From Sphingobacteriales bacterium (GTDB lineage: Bacteria > Bacteroidota > Bacteroidia > Chitinophagales > Chitinophagaceae): a stretch of DNA of 64,000 nt. Shown piece after piece: positions 1 to 9,800 of the stretch (its first letter is position 1; the number at the start of each line of letters is the position of its first letter). The translations under genes were made by a program, and so were the position numbers. The notes beneath the pieces are model-generated. The model searched no databases. It saw only the letters and a list, made by a program, of their open reading frames with translations, and was not told where the DNA came from. Location: positions 1-64,000 of the forward strand of contig JACRJO010000029.1 in assembly GCA_016219985.1 (NCBI GenBank), written 5' to 3'.

Positions 1-1
1 A

Positions 2-337
2 GTGAACACCGTGAAGGGTGACCGTAAAGTGGTACGGTTCAGTATCGCCATCAATGACAGTTACAAACCCAAAGATTCGCAGGAGGTGAAAAAGCTCACC
101 ACCTATGTGAACTGCTCCTACTGGATGCGGGAGGGTATCGCAAAGTATCTCACTAAAGGAACGCTGGTGGAAGTGCAGGGGCGTATCTCGGTCAGTGCAT
201 GGATGAACAAGAACGGAGAGCCAAAAGGCTCACTGGATTTCCATGTTAACGGTATCAAACTGCATGGTAAGGGTACTACTGAAATCTTACCTGCACCTGC
301 CAATATTACTGAACCGGTTGAGGATTTACCATTCTGA
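2..337 (+). CDS. ssb: Single-stranded DNA-binding protein, 5'-truncated by window edge
   Basis: The visible 111 residues form most of an OB-fold single-stranded DNA-binding protein. The segment RKVVRFSIAINDSYKP and the following TYVNCSYW and LVEVQGRISVSAW stretches match the SSB core, and the protein ends in an acidic tail with a terminal DLPF, the conserved partner-docking peptide of SSB. The GTG at position 2 is only the first in-frame start in view. The usual first beta strand (about 15 residues) is missing, so the real start is upstream of the window. On mobile elements such SSBs protect ssDNA during transfer or replication. It is followed by DUF932 in the same direction, a common pairing on Bacteroidota plasmids and ICEs. 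Confidence 0.9.
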   Translation: MNTVKGDRKVVRFSIAINDSYKPKDSQEVKKLTTYVNCSYWMREGIAKYLTKGTLVEVQGRISVSAWMNKNGEPKGSLDFHVNGIKLHGKGTTEILPAPANITEPVEDLPF

Positions 338-405
338 TTTATTCATTTTCATTAAACCGCAGCAGTACCGCCTGCGGGATAGAAGTTAAAGCTGGGTAAT
401 TAATT

Positions 406-1455
406 ATGGCACATAACATCAATTTCAACGAACAGACAGGACAACACAGTTTTTTTTCCGTAAAAGAGAAAGCCTGGCATGGACTCGGCCAGGTTGTACA
501 GGACTATCCGACCAGTGCCGAAGCCATCCGGTTCGCCGGGTTGGATTATGAAGTGGTAAAACAGGATATTTATACTACTTCTTATAATGCTGACGGTCAG
601 CCGATGGATTTTACCAAGCGGATTAAAACCCATTTGGCCACCATGCGGCCCGATACCGGGGAAGTACTCGGTGTAGTGGGCAAGGATTATGAAATCATCC
701 AGAACCGGGATGCGTTCAGTTTCTTTGATTCCATTGTAGGCGGTGACGGCATCCAATATGAAACCGCCGGGGCACTCGGCAAGGGCGAGCGCATTTTTAT
801 CACCGCCAAACTTCCCGGTTATATCAAAGTAGGGCGGGAGGATTTAATAGAGCAGTATTTATTTCTGACCACTTCCCATGATGGATATGGAAGCATTACG
901 GCCGCTTTTACCCCTGTTCGGATTGTTTGTAATAATACCCTTAATGCTGCCCTTCGCAATCATTCCAACAGTATCAAAATAAGGCATACCGCCAATGCAA
1001 AAGAAAGACTGGAACAGGCCCATAAAGTAATGGGTATCTCTAACCAGCTTTCCACGCAGTTGGAAACCATCTTTAACCGCTGGACAAAAGTAAAAGTAAC
1101 CGACCCGGAACTGCTGCGGTTGATTCAACTGGCGATGGTGCCGAATAAAGAGGTGCTGGATAATATTGAAAAAGGGCAATTTGATGAACTATCCACCTGC
1201 TTTAATAATATGTGTAATTCCGTTTTTGAATATGCCATGAGCAGCCCCACCCAGCAAACCGAAACCACCCGGGGTACTTTGTTCGGGGCTTATAATGCCG
1301 TAACCGGGTATTTTCAGAATGTACGCAACTACAAAGACGATGAAAGCAAACTGAAATCCCTTTTATACGGTGGTACGGCACAACTGCGGACACAGAAGGC
1401 CTTTCATCTCTGTACGGATTTTTTGCAGGGTGATCTGACTGGCCTTGTTAATTGA
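406..1455 (+). CDS. DUF932 family phage/plasmid-like protein
   Basis: This 349-residue protein begins MAHNINFNEQTGQHSFFSVK and continues with AWHGLG, the hallmark N-terminus of DUF932 (phage/plasmid-like TIGR03299) proteins. The central LTTSHDGYGSITAAFTPVRI stretch and the following IVCNNTLNAAL are also characteristic of the family. The biochemical role is not established; members are found on phages, plasmids and ICEs, often beside ssb and DNA repair-like genes, as here. Length is normal for the family. The gene lies 68 bases after ssb and is followed by a G+C-rich hairpin. Confidence 0.88.
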   Translation: MAHNINFNEQTGQHSFFSVKEKAWHGLGQVVQDYPTSAEAIRFAGLDYEVVKQDIYTTSYNADGQPMDFTKRIKTHLATMRPDTGEVLGVVGKDYEIIQNRDAFSFFDSIVGGDGIQYETAGALGKGERIFITAKLPGYIKVGREDLIEQYLFLTTSHDGYGSITAAFTPVRIVCNNTLNAALRNHSNSIKIRHTANAKERLEQAHKVMGISNQLSTQLETIFNRWTKVKVTDPELLRLIQLAMVPNKEVLDNIEKGQFDELSTCFNNMCNSVFEYAMSSPTQQTETTRGTLFGAYNAVTGYFQNVRNYKDDESKLKSLLYGGTAQLRTQKAFHLCTDFLQGDLTGLVN

Positions 1456-1464
1456 TTCTGTAAC

Positions 1465-1483
1465 GGGGCGGCAATGCCGCCCC
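1465..1483 (+). terminator. Hairpin after DUF932 gene
   Basis: An eight-base perfect stem (GGGGCGGC with GCCGCCCC) closes a three-base loop just after the stop codon of the DUF932 gene. The tail (TCTTAATT) is only moderately T-rich, so it may be an attenuating rather than a full intrinsic terminator. Confidence 0.5.
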
Positions 1484-1508
1484 TCTTAATTAACTCCATT
1501 CATAAGAC

Positions 1509-1787
1509 ATGAAAAAGACAAGTATCAGGCACGAACATTTCAAAAGTTATCAGGCTATCCGGCACAAATACCCCGGAGCCGTGGTATTATTAAAGATTGC
1601 CGGTGACTATACCGCCTTTCAGCAGGATGCGGAACTTATTCAGCAACTGACAGGCAACTCAATATCACAATTTCCCGGGATTGGTAATACCTGCCATTTC
1701 TCAATAACTGAAATAGACCGTATCCTGCATAAACTGGTAAAGGCCGGAAATAAAGTAGCACTTTGCGACCCGTTGGAAAACCCGTAG
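1509..1787 (+). CDS. Stand-alone MutS domain-I-like small protein
   Basis: This 92-residue protein resembles only the N-terminal mismatch-recognition domain (domain I) of MutS. Residues 14-36 (YQAIRHKYPGAVVLLKIAGD) align with the MutS segment that reads roughly KYPDAILLFRMGDFYE, and the C-terminal LVKAGNKVALCDPLENP corresponds to the MutS LVRAGYRVAICEQLEDP end of domain I. The Phe-X-Glu mismatch-reading motif is not kept; AGDYTAF stands in its place. No clamp or ATPase domains follow. It is downstream of ssb and DUF932 on the element and has a hairpin after it. A role in handling unusual DNA ends or in modulating host mismatch repair is possible but is inference. The family comparison is from memory of MutS sequences. 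Confidence 0.65.
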   Translation: MKKTSIRHEHFKSYQAIRHKYPGAVVLLKIAGDYTAFQQDAELIQQLTGNSISQFPGIGNTCHFSITEIDRILHKLVKAGNKVALCDPLENP

Positions 1788-2125
1788 TACAGAAATAAAA
1801 GAAGTTCCTGTGTAAGGCCAGCGAAGGTTTGCCCCGTTTTCAGGCGCTAAAAAGCTGCCCCGCACTATTGTCAAAGACCGGATGAAAATGGCGGGGCAGC
1901 TTGGGTTTTTATGTTTTAGAAAAAAATGAATGCTTACTGGTTATTGTATTGTATTCATCATTGCACAAAGTTCGGTTTTGTGCTGCTGAAGCGTCCAAGA
2001 GCTTCCGGCATAAACACAAGGCACCCGCACAAGGCCATCATTTATTCCGTTGCCATCTTGGACTTTATCGCCCAAAACCGGCGATGGTTCCATAATAAAT
2101 TTTTTGAACCTCTAAACAAATTTTT
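1788..2125. other. Intergenic stretch with a hairpin, no convincing gene
   Basis: This 338-base gap holds a long-loop hairpin near its middle (described separately). Two short overlapping frames occur, at 1901-2095 and 1926-2141, but neither shows recognisable sequence and one runs into the RadC gene. I treat the rest as non-coding leader for the RadC gene. Confidence 0.5.
1852..1902 (+). terminator. Long-loop terminator-like hairpin
   Basis: A 12-base perfect inverted repeat (AAGCTGCCCCGC with GCGGGGCAGCTT) encloses about 27 bases and is followed by GGGTTTTTATG. The T-run downstream suits an intrinsic terminator for the ssb-DUF932-MutS-I-like transcript. The large loop is unusual. Confidence 0.5.
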
Positions 2126-2596
2126 ATGGAACAGGAAATGATGAAACCCGAATGGTGCCAGGTGGCAGAAGTAGAATTGGTTTACAGGACCAAAGTAAAG
2201 CCCTCACAAAGACCAAAGATCACCACCTCAGTGGATGCTTACGAAATCCTGCAAAAGATCTGGAACCGTGACAAAATCGAACTGGTGGAAGAATTTAAAG
2301 TGCTGCTCTTAAACCGAAGCAACAAAGTGCTTGGCGTTTTGGATGCCTCCTCAGGTGGTATTACCGGAACGGTTGCAGACCCAAGGATTATTTTGACTGC
2401 TGCGATAAAAGCCAATGCCGTAGGAATCGTCCTTTCTCATAACCATCCTTCAGGTAGTGTAAAACCAAGCCGTGCGGACGAAGAATTGACGGTGAAAATC
2501 AGGGAAGCCGCCAGGTATTTAGATATGGCTGTACTGGATCACATCATTATTACCAGTGAGGGATATTACTCCTTTGCAGATGAAGGGCTGCTGTAA
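2126..2596 (+). CDS. radC: RadC family JAB-domain protein
   Basis: This 156-residue protein is a RadC/JAB-domain (JAMM metalloprotease fold) protein. The metal-binding motif is visible as LSHNHPSGSVKPSRADEE (H-x-H with the distal D), preceded by the family segment VLGVLDASSGGITGTVADPR and followed by LDHIIIT. Element-borne RadC copies in Bacteroidota are short like this one and lack the helix-hairpin-helix region of chromosomal RadC. The name implies DNA repair, but the role is unproven. The start is the ATG at 2126. A hairpin overlapping the stop codon serves as terminator. Confidence 0.9.
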   Translation: MEQEMMKPEWCQVAEVELVYRTKVKPSQRPKITTSVDAYEILQKIWNRDKIELVEEFKVLLLNRSNKVLGVLDASSGGITGTVADPRIILTAAIKANAVGIVLSHNHPSGSVKPSRADEELTVKIREAARYLDMAVLDHIIITSEGYYSFADEGLL

Positions 2597-2611
2597 AGCG
2601 GCCCTTTTTTA
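2584..2611 (+). terminator. Intrinsic terminator overlapping the radC stop
   Basis: A nine-base stem with one G-U pair (AGGGCTGCT with AGCGGCCCT) around the loop GTAA is followed directly by a run of seven Ts. The upstream arm lies in the last codons of radC. Confidence 0.75.
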
Positions 2612-2649
2612 TATTCATTTTAAATGGCCTGCCGGAGCAGGCCAAATTC

Positions 2650-2943
2650 TCACAGCAACTTTAGCTTTTCATAAAAATCAGCTAACCCTGCCTTCTTTAA
2701 GACCTCTTCATGGATGGCTTTAAACTCTGCGACAGATTCTTCTGACAATGATCCCAGAATTTCATCCTCGAAAGCTCCTTTAGCGTTCAAAATTCCTGCC
2801 TCGATCAACCTTGATAAAACCAGTACATTCTGCCTTGTAATTTTTAGACTAATCTTGCATTGCTCAGCCATCCCAGGGCTGCACAAAATCATTTCAAAAA
2901 CCTTTGATCTTTCTTTCTTACCGTTTGTTACTCCACTGCTCAT
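2650..2943 (-). CDS. Small hypothetical protein on the element
   Basis: This is a 97-residue protein read leftward from the ATG at 2943 (MSSGVTN). A TTG three codons upstream is also in frame but less likely. It is mostly helical and charged, with the segments KITRQNVLVLSRLIEAGILN and EFKAIHEEVLKKAGLADFYE. No motif is recognised. It lies in convergent orientation to radC and divergent from the mobilisation genes, next to the candidate oriT. Small genes here are often regulators or accessory mobilisation proteins, but nothing in the sequence proves this. Confidence 0.6.
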   Translation of the reverse strand: MSSGVTNGKKERSKVFEMILCSPGMAEQCKISLKITRQNVLVLSRLIEAGILNAKGAFEDEILGSLSEESVAEFKAIHEEVLKKAGLADFYEKLKLL

Positions 2944-3071
2944 ACAACACAATTTTTGATTTGAAATTTATTGACAGCACAAATCTATTTTCAATTACCT
3001 GCTTTCACCTAATCAGAATTTGATCAGGTATTTATTATCGGGATCGGTCAGTTTAACTTTACAAGGCCGAA

Positions 3072-3126
3072 GGTTGCTGTGTCTGCAACCGGCAAGATGT
3101 TCAATTGTTGCACAATTGCATCTTGC
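3072..3126. other. Candidate oriT: two adjacent hairpins upstream of mob genes
   Basis: Two inverted repeats lie back to back upstream of the mobilisation genes. The first is GGTTGC and GCAACC (3072-3077, 3085-3090). The second is GCAAGATG and CATCTTGC (3092-3099, 3119-3126), with an inner pair CAATTGT and ACAATTG around a three-base loop. Such hairpins just ahead of MobC and relaxase genes are the usual layout of origins of transfer. The nic site cannot be placed from sequence alone. Confidence 0.5.
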
Positions 3127-3234
3127 TCCCTATGCCTCCGGAGTCGGCGGGACTACGGGAAAAGAAGTTTGAAAGGACATAGCGGCAAAAAACAGTGCTT
3201 GTCTTTTGCCGGAAAAAAGTGAAAATGAATCGTG

Positions 3235-3621
3235 ATGAGTGAGCATAAAATTCCATCCTGGATCTCCTTTCGGGTTAAGCCTGCAGAGTACCAGAAAATA
3301 CATGGATTATTTTCCAAAACCACGCACAGGAAGCTAAGCGAGTATGCGAGAAATGTGCTGCTGCAAAAGCCTGTAACCATTAAAGTCAGGAATGAATCCG
3401 CCGATCAGTTTTTACATGAAATGATCGGGATGAAAAAAGAACTGAATGCCATCGGCAACAACTATAACCAGGCGGTTAAAAAACTCCACACACTAAATCA
3501 TATCAGTGAGGTAAAAGGGTGGGTGAATTCACATGAACCACTTCACCAAAACTTCTTGCAACTGACGGAAAGAATATTTCAAAAACTTAATGAAATCCAC
3601 CGGCAATGGTCGCCCGAATAA
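3235..3621 (+). CDS. mobC: MobC-family mobilisation (relaxosome accessory) protein
   Basis: This 128-residue protein has the MobC/ribbon-helix-helix-like layout. An N-terminal SWISFRVKPAEYQKIHGLFS is followed by SEYARNVLL and then by the family segment MKKELNAIGNNYNQAVKKLH, which is the conserved helical part of bacterial mobilisation proteins (MobC). It would bind oriT and recruit the relaxase. The start is taken as the ATG at 3235; a GTG one codon upstream is also possible. Its 3' end overlaps the relaxase gene by 16 bases, indicating translational coupling. The candidate oriT lies about 110 bases upstream. Confidence 0.85.
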   Translation: MSEHKIPSWISFRVKPAEYQKIHGLFSKTTHRKLSEYARNVLLQKPVTIKVRNESADQFLHEMIGMKKELNAIGNNYNQAVKKLHTLNHISEVKGWVNSHEPLHQNFLQLTERIFQKLNEIHRQWSPE

Positions 3622-4874
3622 CCAGCCCGCATAGTTTGCAAAGGGCATTAAATTATAACGAGCAGAAATGCCTGAAAGGAAAAGCGGTTTGCATTTTCGC
3701 AGGAAACTATTTGCTGGAAGCTAACCAGATGAATTTTCATCAGAAAATGGAAAGGATGCAGGACCTGATTGCAAGAAATGAACGGGCAAAAAAATCCAAT
3801 AAACTCCATATCTCCTTAAACTTCGATCCTTCCGAGAAATTGGCTGGGGACAAACTCACCCGGATTGCACAAGCCTATATGGAAAAAATTGGCTTCGGTT
3901 CTCAGCCCTATCTGGTTTATCAGCACCATGATGCTGGGCATCCCCATATTCATATTCTTACCACCAGTATCCAGCCGAATGGCAAGCGTATTGACACTTA
4001 TAATATCGGCCGCAACCAATCCGAAAACGCAAGAAAAGAATTGGAGAGGGATTTTAGTTTAGTCCGTGCACAGGACAAAATGAAAGTACAGGCTACAGGC
4101 ATCCGGCCCGTTGATGTTCAGAAAGTGTATTACGGCAAATCCGAGACCCGCCGTTCGATTACCAATGTACTGGATACGGTGGCCAATCATTTTAAATACA
4201 CTTCGCTGGCTGAACTGAACGCCATTCTCCGGCAGTATAACGTGGAGGCCGACCGGGGCAGTGAGACAGGGATCGTATATAAATCAGGGGGCCTTTTCTA
4301 CCGGTTGCTGGACGCCCAGGGGAGTAAGGTTGGGGTGCCTGTCAAAGCCAGCCTGATTCATAGCAAGCCTACCCTGAAAAACCTGGAGAAAAGATTCAAG
4401 GAAAACGAGACCCTCAGGCAGCCCGATAAAAAAAGGCTAAAGACCAGTATTGACTGGGTGCTGGCCAAATCTCCGGGAAGCCTGGACGCTTTGATTATTG
4501 CCCTGAAAAAAGAAGGGGTGCAGGCCGTCCTTCGGGAGAGTAAACAGGGGCTGGTCTTCGGGATTACTTTTATTGACTACCGGACCAAGGCCGTCTTTAA
4601 TGGCAGCGATATAGGCAAGACCTATAGCATTGCTGGTATCAGGGCTTCATTGGAGTCTGGTCAACAGGGTCTGGCAAAAGCCCCAAAACCCGCCCCTGAA
4701 ACCGCCAGGTCAAAGGAATTCGGGGAAAGTAAGGAGCCCTCCCAGATTACCGGGCTGCAATCCACCCAGGAAGGCCTGCTCAAAGACCTATTGGAGCATG
4801 AAAAGAACCTGAACCGGGTTCCTGCCGAACTATTGAAGAAAAAGAAGAAAAAACGCAATCCTAACCCTAAATAA
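3606..4874 (+). CDS. Relaxase / mobilisation nuclease (MobB/BmgA type)
   Basis: This 422-residue protein is a Bacteroidota-type relaxase (Relaxase family PF03432). The metal-binding triad is visible at about residues 104-115 as HHDAGHPHIHIL, followed by the family segment RIDTYNIGRNQSENARKELE. The N-terminal NYNEQKCLKGKAVCI is also typical. It would nick oriT, remain bound to the 5' end of the transferred strand and pilot it to the coupling protein. The C-terminal third is not recognised and ends in a lysine-rich tail. The ATG at 3606 overlaps mobC, and the coupling protein begins six bases after the stop, so the three genes form one operon. Confidence 0.92.
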   Translation: MVARITSPHSLQRALNYNEQKCLKGKAVCIFAGNYLLEANQMNFHQKMERMQDLIARNERAKKSNKLHISLNFDPSEKLAGDKLTRIAQAYMEKIGFGSQPYLVYQHHDAGHPHIHILTTSIQPNGKRIDTYNIGRNQSENARKELERDFSLVRAQDKMKVQATGIRPVDVQKVYYGKSETRRSITNVLDTVANHFKYTSLAELNAILRQYNVEADRGSETGIVYKSGGLFYRLLDAQGSKVGVPVKASLIHSKPTLKNLEKRFKENETLRQPDKKRLKTSIDWVLAKSPGSLDALIIALKKEGVQAVLRESKQGLVFGITFIDYRTKAVFNGSDIGKTYSIAGIRASLESGQQGLAKAPKPAPETARSKEFGESKEPSQITGLQSTQEGLLKDLLEHEKNLNRVPAELLKKKKKKRNPNPK

Positions 4875-4880
4875 GTACCT

Positions 4881-6860
4881 ATGTCATCCGGAACCGGCGA
4901 AAATGAAGCGGGCCTCAGGAAAATCCTGGACTTTACCCGGCTGGGGGCTATTTTGGTGCTGCTCCTGCACTGTTATTTTTACTGTTATGGGGCTTTTGAA
5001 CGCTGGGGGCTCACTTCCCTCTGGGGTGATCAGTTCCTCCAAAATATCGCCCGTACGGGGCTTTACAGCACGGTGCTGAAGTCGAAACTGATTGCCCTCG
5101 GATTGCTGGTAATTTCCCTGTTGGGCGCCAAGGGTAAAAAATCCGAAAATATCAACCCCCGATCCATCCTTACTTACCTGGTTTTGGGGTTAAGTCTTTA
5201 CTTCTCCAGTGCCCTTATTCTGAGCTTAAAGGGACCGGTGGAACAACTGGCAATCTGGTATATAACCCTTACGGGGGTTGGGTTTCTTTTGTTACTGGCC
5301 GGGGGCAACCTGCTCAGCCGGTATATCAGGGTGAATTTGGGAAAGGATATTTTCAACGAATTGAATGAAACATTCCCCCAGGAAGAGCGGCTATTGGAGA
5401 ATGAATACTCTATCAACCTGCCTGCCCAATATAATCTGAGGGGCAAGATCCGCAAAAGCTGGATCAATATCATGAATCCGTTTCGGGGGTTACTTGTATG
5501 CGGCTCTCCCGGAGCAGGTAAATCATACTTTGTAATTCAGCACATCATCAGGCAACATATTCGAAAGGGATTTACGATGCTGGTTTATGATTTTAAGTAC
5601 GATGACCTGACCAAAATCGCCTACAATACTTTGCTGAAGAACAAGGGCAGTTATAAAGTAGAACCAAAATTCTATACCATCAATTTTGATGATCTTTCCA
5701 GGAGTCACCGCTGTAATCCGCTTGATGCTTCCACCATGTTCGATATAACGGATGCCACCGAAGCGTCCCGTTCAATTATGATGGGGCTGAACCGGGACTG
5801 GATCACCAAACAGGGTGACTTTTTTGTGGAGTCCCCAATTAACTTTTTAACAGCCATTATCTGGTTCCTGAAAAAATACCAGGGCGGGAAATACCTGACC
5901 CTTCCACATGTGATTGAACTGATGCAGGTGGATTATGAAAAATTGTTTTCTGTACTACGGACAGAACCTGAAATAGAGGTCCTTATTAATCCATTCATAT
6001 CCGCCTACCAGAACGATGCGATGGAACAATTGGAAGGTCAGGTTGCCAGTGCCAAGATCGGGATGGCTCGTCTCTCTTCACCCCAGTTATACTGGGTACT
6101 ATCTGCAAACGATTTTACCCTTGATATCAATGACCCGGACAATCCCAAGATCGTGTGCCTTGCCAACAATCCGCAAAAACAGCAGATATACGGGGCTGTT
6201 CTTTCATTATATGTGACACGCTTAATTAAGCTGGTCAACCAAAAAAACAAACTGAAATCAAGTTTAATATTTGATGAGTTCCCGACCATCTTTTTCAATG
6301 ATATTGATAGTTTGATTGCCACTGCCCGTTCCAACAAAGTAGCAACATGTCTGGGTATCCAGGATTTTAGTCAGTTGAAAAAGGATTATGGGGCCGATCA
6401 ATCTTCAGTTATCATGAACATCACCGGCAATATTATCAGCGGACAAGTGACAGGCGAAACCTCGAAGTTTCTATCAGAAAGATTTGGAAAGATCAACCAG
6501 GTCAAGGAGAGTATCTCAATCAACAGAACAGATACCTCCATCAGCAAATCAAGTCAATTGGATTTTGCCATTCCGCAATCAAGAATTGCAGGGCTTTCAT
6601 CGGGCGAGTTTGTGGGGATGGTAGCTGACGATCCAACAAACAAAATAAAGCTGAAGACATTTCATTCAGAAATCATCAACAACCATGAGGAACTAAAATT
6701 GGAAGCAGAATATTATAAAGATCTGCCGGTAATTAATCAGGTCTCTGCGCAAATGGTCAATGAAAATTTCAGGTCAATAAAAAAGGAAGTGGCAGAATTA
6801 GTTGAAACTGAAATAGAGCGAATCTTGAACACACCGGGACTGGACAGAATAGTAAAATGA
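4881..6860 (+). CDS. Type IV coupling protein (VirD4/TraG-like, Bacteroidota MobC/TraD)
   Basis: This 659-residue membrane ATPase would connect the relaxosome to a type IV secretion channel. The first 150 residues contain about four hydrophobic segments. The Walker A motif GSPGAGKS lies at about residues 208-215, and a Walker B-type stretch SSLIFDEFPTIFF at about 455-467. The later segment ATARSNKVATCLGIQDFSQL is the TraM-recognition/TraG C-terminal region. It follows the relaxase by six bases in the same operon. It ends six bases before the convergent SEC-C gene. On an IME without its own channel such a protein would borrow a co-resident ICE or plasmid channel. Confidence 0.9.
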   Translation: MSSGTGENEAGLRKILDFTRLGAILVLLLHCYFYCYGAFERWGLTSLWGDQFLQNIARTGLYSTVLKSKLIALGLLVISLLGAKGKKSENINPRSILTYLVLGLSLYFSSALILSLKGPVEQLAIWYITLTGVGFLLLLAGGNLLSRYIRVNLGKDIFNELNETFPQEERLLENEYSINLPAQYNLRGKIRKSWINIMNPFRGLLVCGSPGAGKSYFVIQHIIRQHIRKGFTMLVYDFKYDDLTKIAYNTLLKNKGSYKVEPKFYTINFDDLSRSHRCNPLDASTMFDITDATEASRSIMMGLNRDWITKQGDFFVESPINFLTAIIWFLKKYQGGKYLTLPHVIELMQVDYEKLFSVLRTEPEIEVLINPFISAYQNDAMEQLEGQVASAKIGMARLSSPQLYWVLSANDFTLDINDPDNPKIVCLANNPQKQQIYGAVLSLYVTRLIKLVNQKNKLKSSLIFDEFPTIFFNDIDSLIATARSNKVATCLGIQDFSQLKKDYGADQSSVIMNITGNIISGQVTGETSKFLSERFGKINQVKESISINRTDTSISKSSQLDFAIPQSRIAGLSSGEFVGMVADDPTNKIKLKTFHSEIINNHEELKLEAEYYKDLPVINQVSAQMVNENFRSIKKEVAELVETEIERILNTPGLDRIVK

Positions 6861-6866
6861 ATTCAG

Positions 6867-9800
6867 TTATTCAGACTTAACTGGGTCAGTATATTGATCC
6901 AAGCCGAATTTAGTCAGTTCATAAAAGGACACAATAGGTATTGGAGGTAATTGCGAGGTCGTGGTTGGGAGGATATGCCGAGTTACAACCAATGATACAA
7001 TGCGGTAATTCGGATCAAGTCCAAGTTTCTCAACTACATATTTATGGTTTCCCCGGAGCCATACATCTCTTTTAATGTGCTTTTCGATCATTCCTGGCTT
7101 GCCATCCTTTCCAAGATAATTATCTATCTCAAGACGGAACTCGTAGGCGACCTTTGATTGATGCGTGTTCTTGCATTCGATTGAATAAATTATCTTTCTT
7201 TCATGATCAATAGCAAGTATATCAATATCACCTTTATCCTCTGTTGTCTTGAAAAATCCTCTTCTTGATATTTTAACTTCATGCTCAATTACCTTCAGGT
7301 TGGAACAGTTGTCCGTCAACCAGGAGAATACTTCATTGCGGTATTCATTTCCCTTAATCACATTCTGTTTTGCCAATAATTGTTGCAATTCTTTCTGGTC
7401 CTTATCAACTTTTAACGTTCCCATGCCAAAACCAGAAACCAGGTTCTCTGTAGCTACCCATAAATGACGGGCACTGATGATAAGTTTATCGCCATCACTA
7501 TCCTTTAATCTAATGATCGGCCTGATGAGGTAAGATAATCGTCTGTTATAACGCCAGGGGAAAGTATCAGATTTTGCATAGCCTTCGGGCGGTGAAAGAA
7601 TATCGTCGCGTTGCAAAAAACAAAGCTGATTGACGTATCCGACTATTTCAGATTCTGAAAAGTCTGTTTCGGTTTTTAAAAGTTCAATAAAAACCTTCTC
7701 TGAAATTATATCAATTGATTTATTTTTTGAAAACAAATAATAGGCCAATACATGCGAAAGCACCGGTATATCATAAAGGCCGACACCCCATTTCTCCTTA
7801 AACACAGAATTGACAAGCTCAAGATATTCATCCTGCTTCACTTTCTCGTCACCGGATTTACTTCGCCTGTGAAATGCCATTTTAAAATTCTTCCGGTAGC
7901 TGTCAAATTCCTCTCCGTATAGCTTCTCGGTAAATTCTTCAAACTCTTTATTGCCTTCCTTAAGATCAATACCAATCCTTCCGGATGGCAACAAACCAAC
8001 CTCCATACGACGTATGTCATATTTGATTTCATCGTAGAGTGAACCATATTGAATTACTTTGCCGGTTATGGCCAATAGCATATCGGCATTATCATCACTA
8101 ATCTGCTTTTTACCAGTAGGCAACTTGCAAGCAACGAATTCGATCAAAACCCGCATTGCCAATAAACTGAAAGTAAGCTCACGTTCAGTTTCTGAAAACT
8201 TCTTATAAACATCATAATACTTTCCATAGCAAGTTTGCCTCACAGGATAATTGATTTTTCTGAACGAACGATCCTGAATAAGGGACTCATGGCGTCCCAT
8301 AAGAAATAGCAATAAGGAAAGACCATCGTACTCCTTTAGCTCTGAACATAACTTTTTATAATGAAGAGAGACCAGGTCCTCAAATAATTTCATTTTCCCT
8401 GCATTGTCCGGAATTTTCACTTGAATGGGAGTCTTATAACCTAGCCATTCTACCTGGTTTTGCAATATATGGGAAACATCACATTTGGGAATCATTCTGG
8501 GGTCATCGATATCAATTTCCGCAACACAAAGGTCACGGTCACCGGTTGCGATGATCATCATTTTCTGTGGGCCAAGAGGAACAGTATTTTGTACAATGTA
8601 ATTTCTGTCATCTTGATCAAGCGATTTTCCTGTTCCGGTGGCTTCCATTAGCAATCCGAGCATGTCTAAGGTAAAAGCCATTAGATGCTGTTCGCCTTCA
8701 TTGTTTGGGCGTGATAAGAACTGCACAATACCAATTGGAATTTCAAGATGAATAACCCTCGATTCTTTGTTTATTTGATACTTAATATTAGTCTCACGAT
8801 CATCATAATCACTGAGATCTCTTAATGTTTGAAATTCCTTATCCAATGTTATGGAGAAAAGTACCGGTCGGGACCCCAATTGGTTAATGAAATCCTTCGC
8901 CTCATGATACATTTCATTTAACCAGTACAAAAAGCCATTAATATATATTTCTGCTCCAATGTGTTCTGGACTAGCGGGAATGAACCAGATTGGACAAGTA
9001 TATTTTAGAAAGCAACTATGAAAATGACCGTAGTGAACAGCCTGAGAAATATAAGATGGATAGTACTCATCCTTTCTGTAGCAAGGGACAAGAATATCCT
9101 CTTCAATTCCCGGCATGTGAATCCCGATTTTATCCATCTTCATAACACCCTGTCTCTTTATCTCGCTTTCAATTTCAAATCCGAACATAGCCTTTGTAAA
9201 TGGCTTTTCATCCGGGTCAAAAAAGGACTCATCGTTTCGTTTATACCATTTAAATTTGGAATAATGCGTTTGAAGTGGTGCAAACTCCATTTTACTTTCG
9301 GCTACATCCAAGTATTTGGCATACTTCCACAAAGTCAGGCGATCAAACTCCCAAACTCTGGTAAGCACCTGTAGTTCCTGTATACCAAAGAAAAGTTGAA
9401 ATTCGGAGTTTTTGAATCGTTGAAGCGCAAGGCCAAGCACACCAAGCGACCTTGATTTGTTGATGATACAAACAACCAAAACCTGATGATTGGGAAACTC
9501 TTTTTTTATTGCCGCAGTTTCTGCTTCCACTTTTTTATAATAGGCCATTGAAATATTGCCACGGTGGCGTGTATCGATCGTATGATCAGGATTCTCAGTT
9601 ACCATTGTCACATAAACCAGCTTATTGATATCGATTCTCCAAAGATTTTGATCCAGCAAGAATGAAGTTGGTAGGTCCTTCCCAGAGAAAATGAACTTTT
9701 GTGGGTGCCAATGCATCCGTCCGAAATAGGATAGTAATTCTTTTCTGCTGTGCTTTTCGTATTCTTCCAATAGTGCATCTAAGCAATTAAAAGTTCGTGC

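Noticed and set aside
1926..2141. 71-codon frame ahead of radC
   Set aside because: It overlaps the radC start out of frame, lies partly beside a hairpin and has no recognisable sequence.
4881..6860. FtsK-type DNA translocase
   Set aside because: The N-terminal membrane segments, TraG-like C-terminal region and operon with a relaxase fit a type IV coupling protein better.
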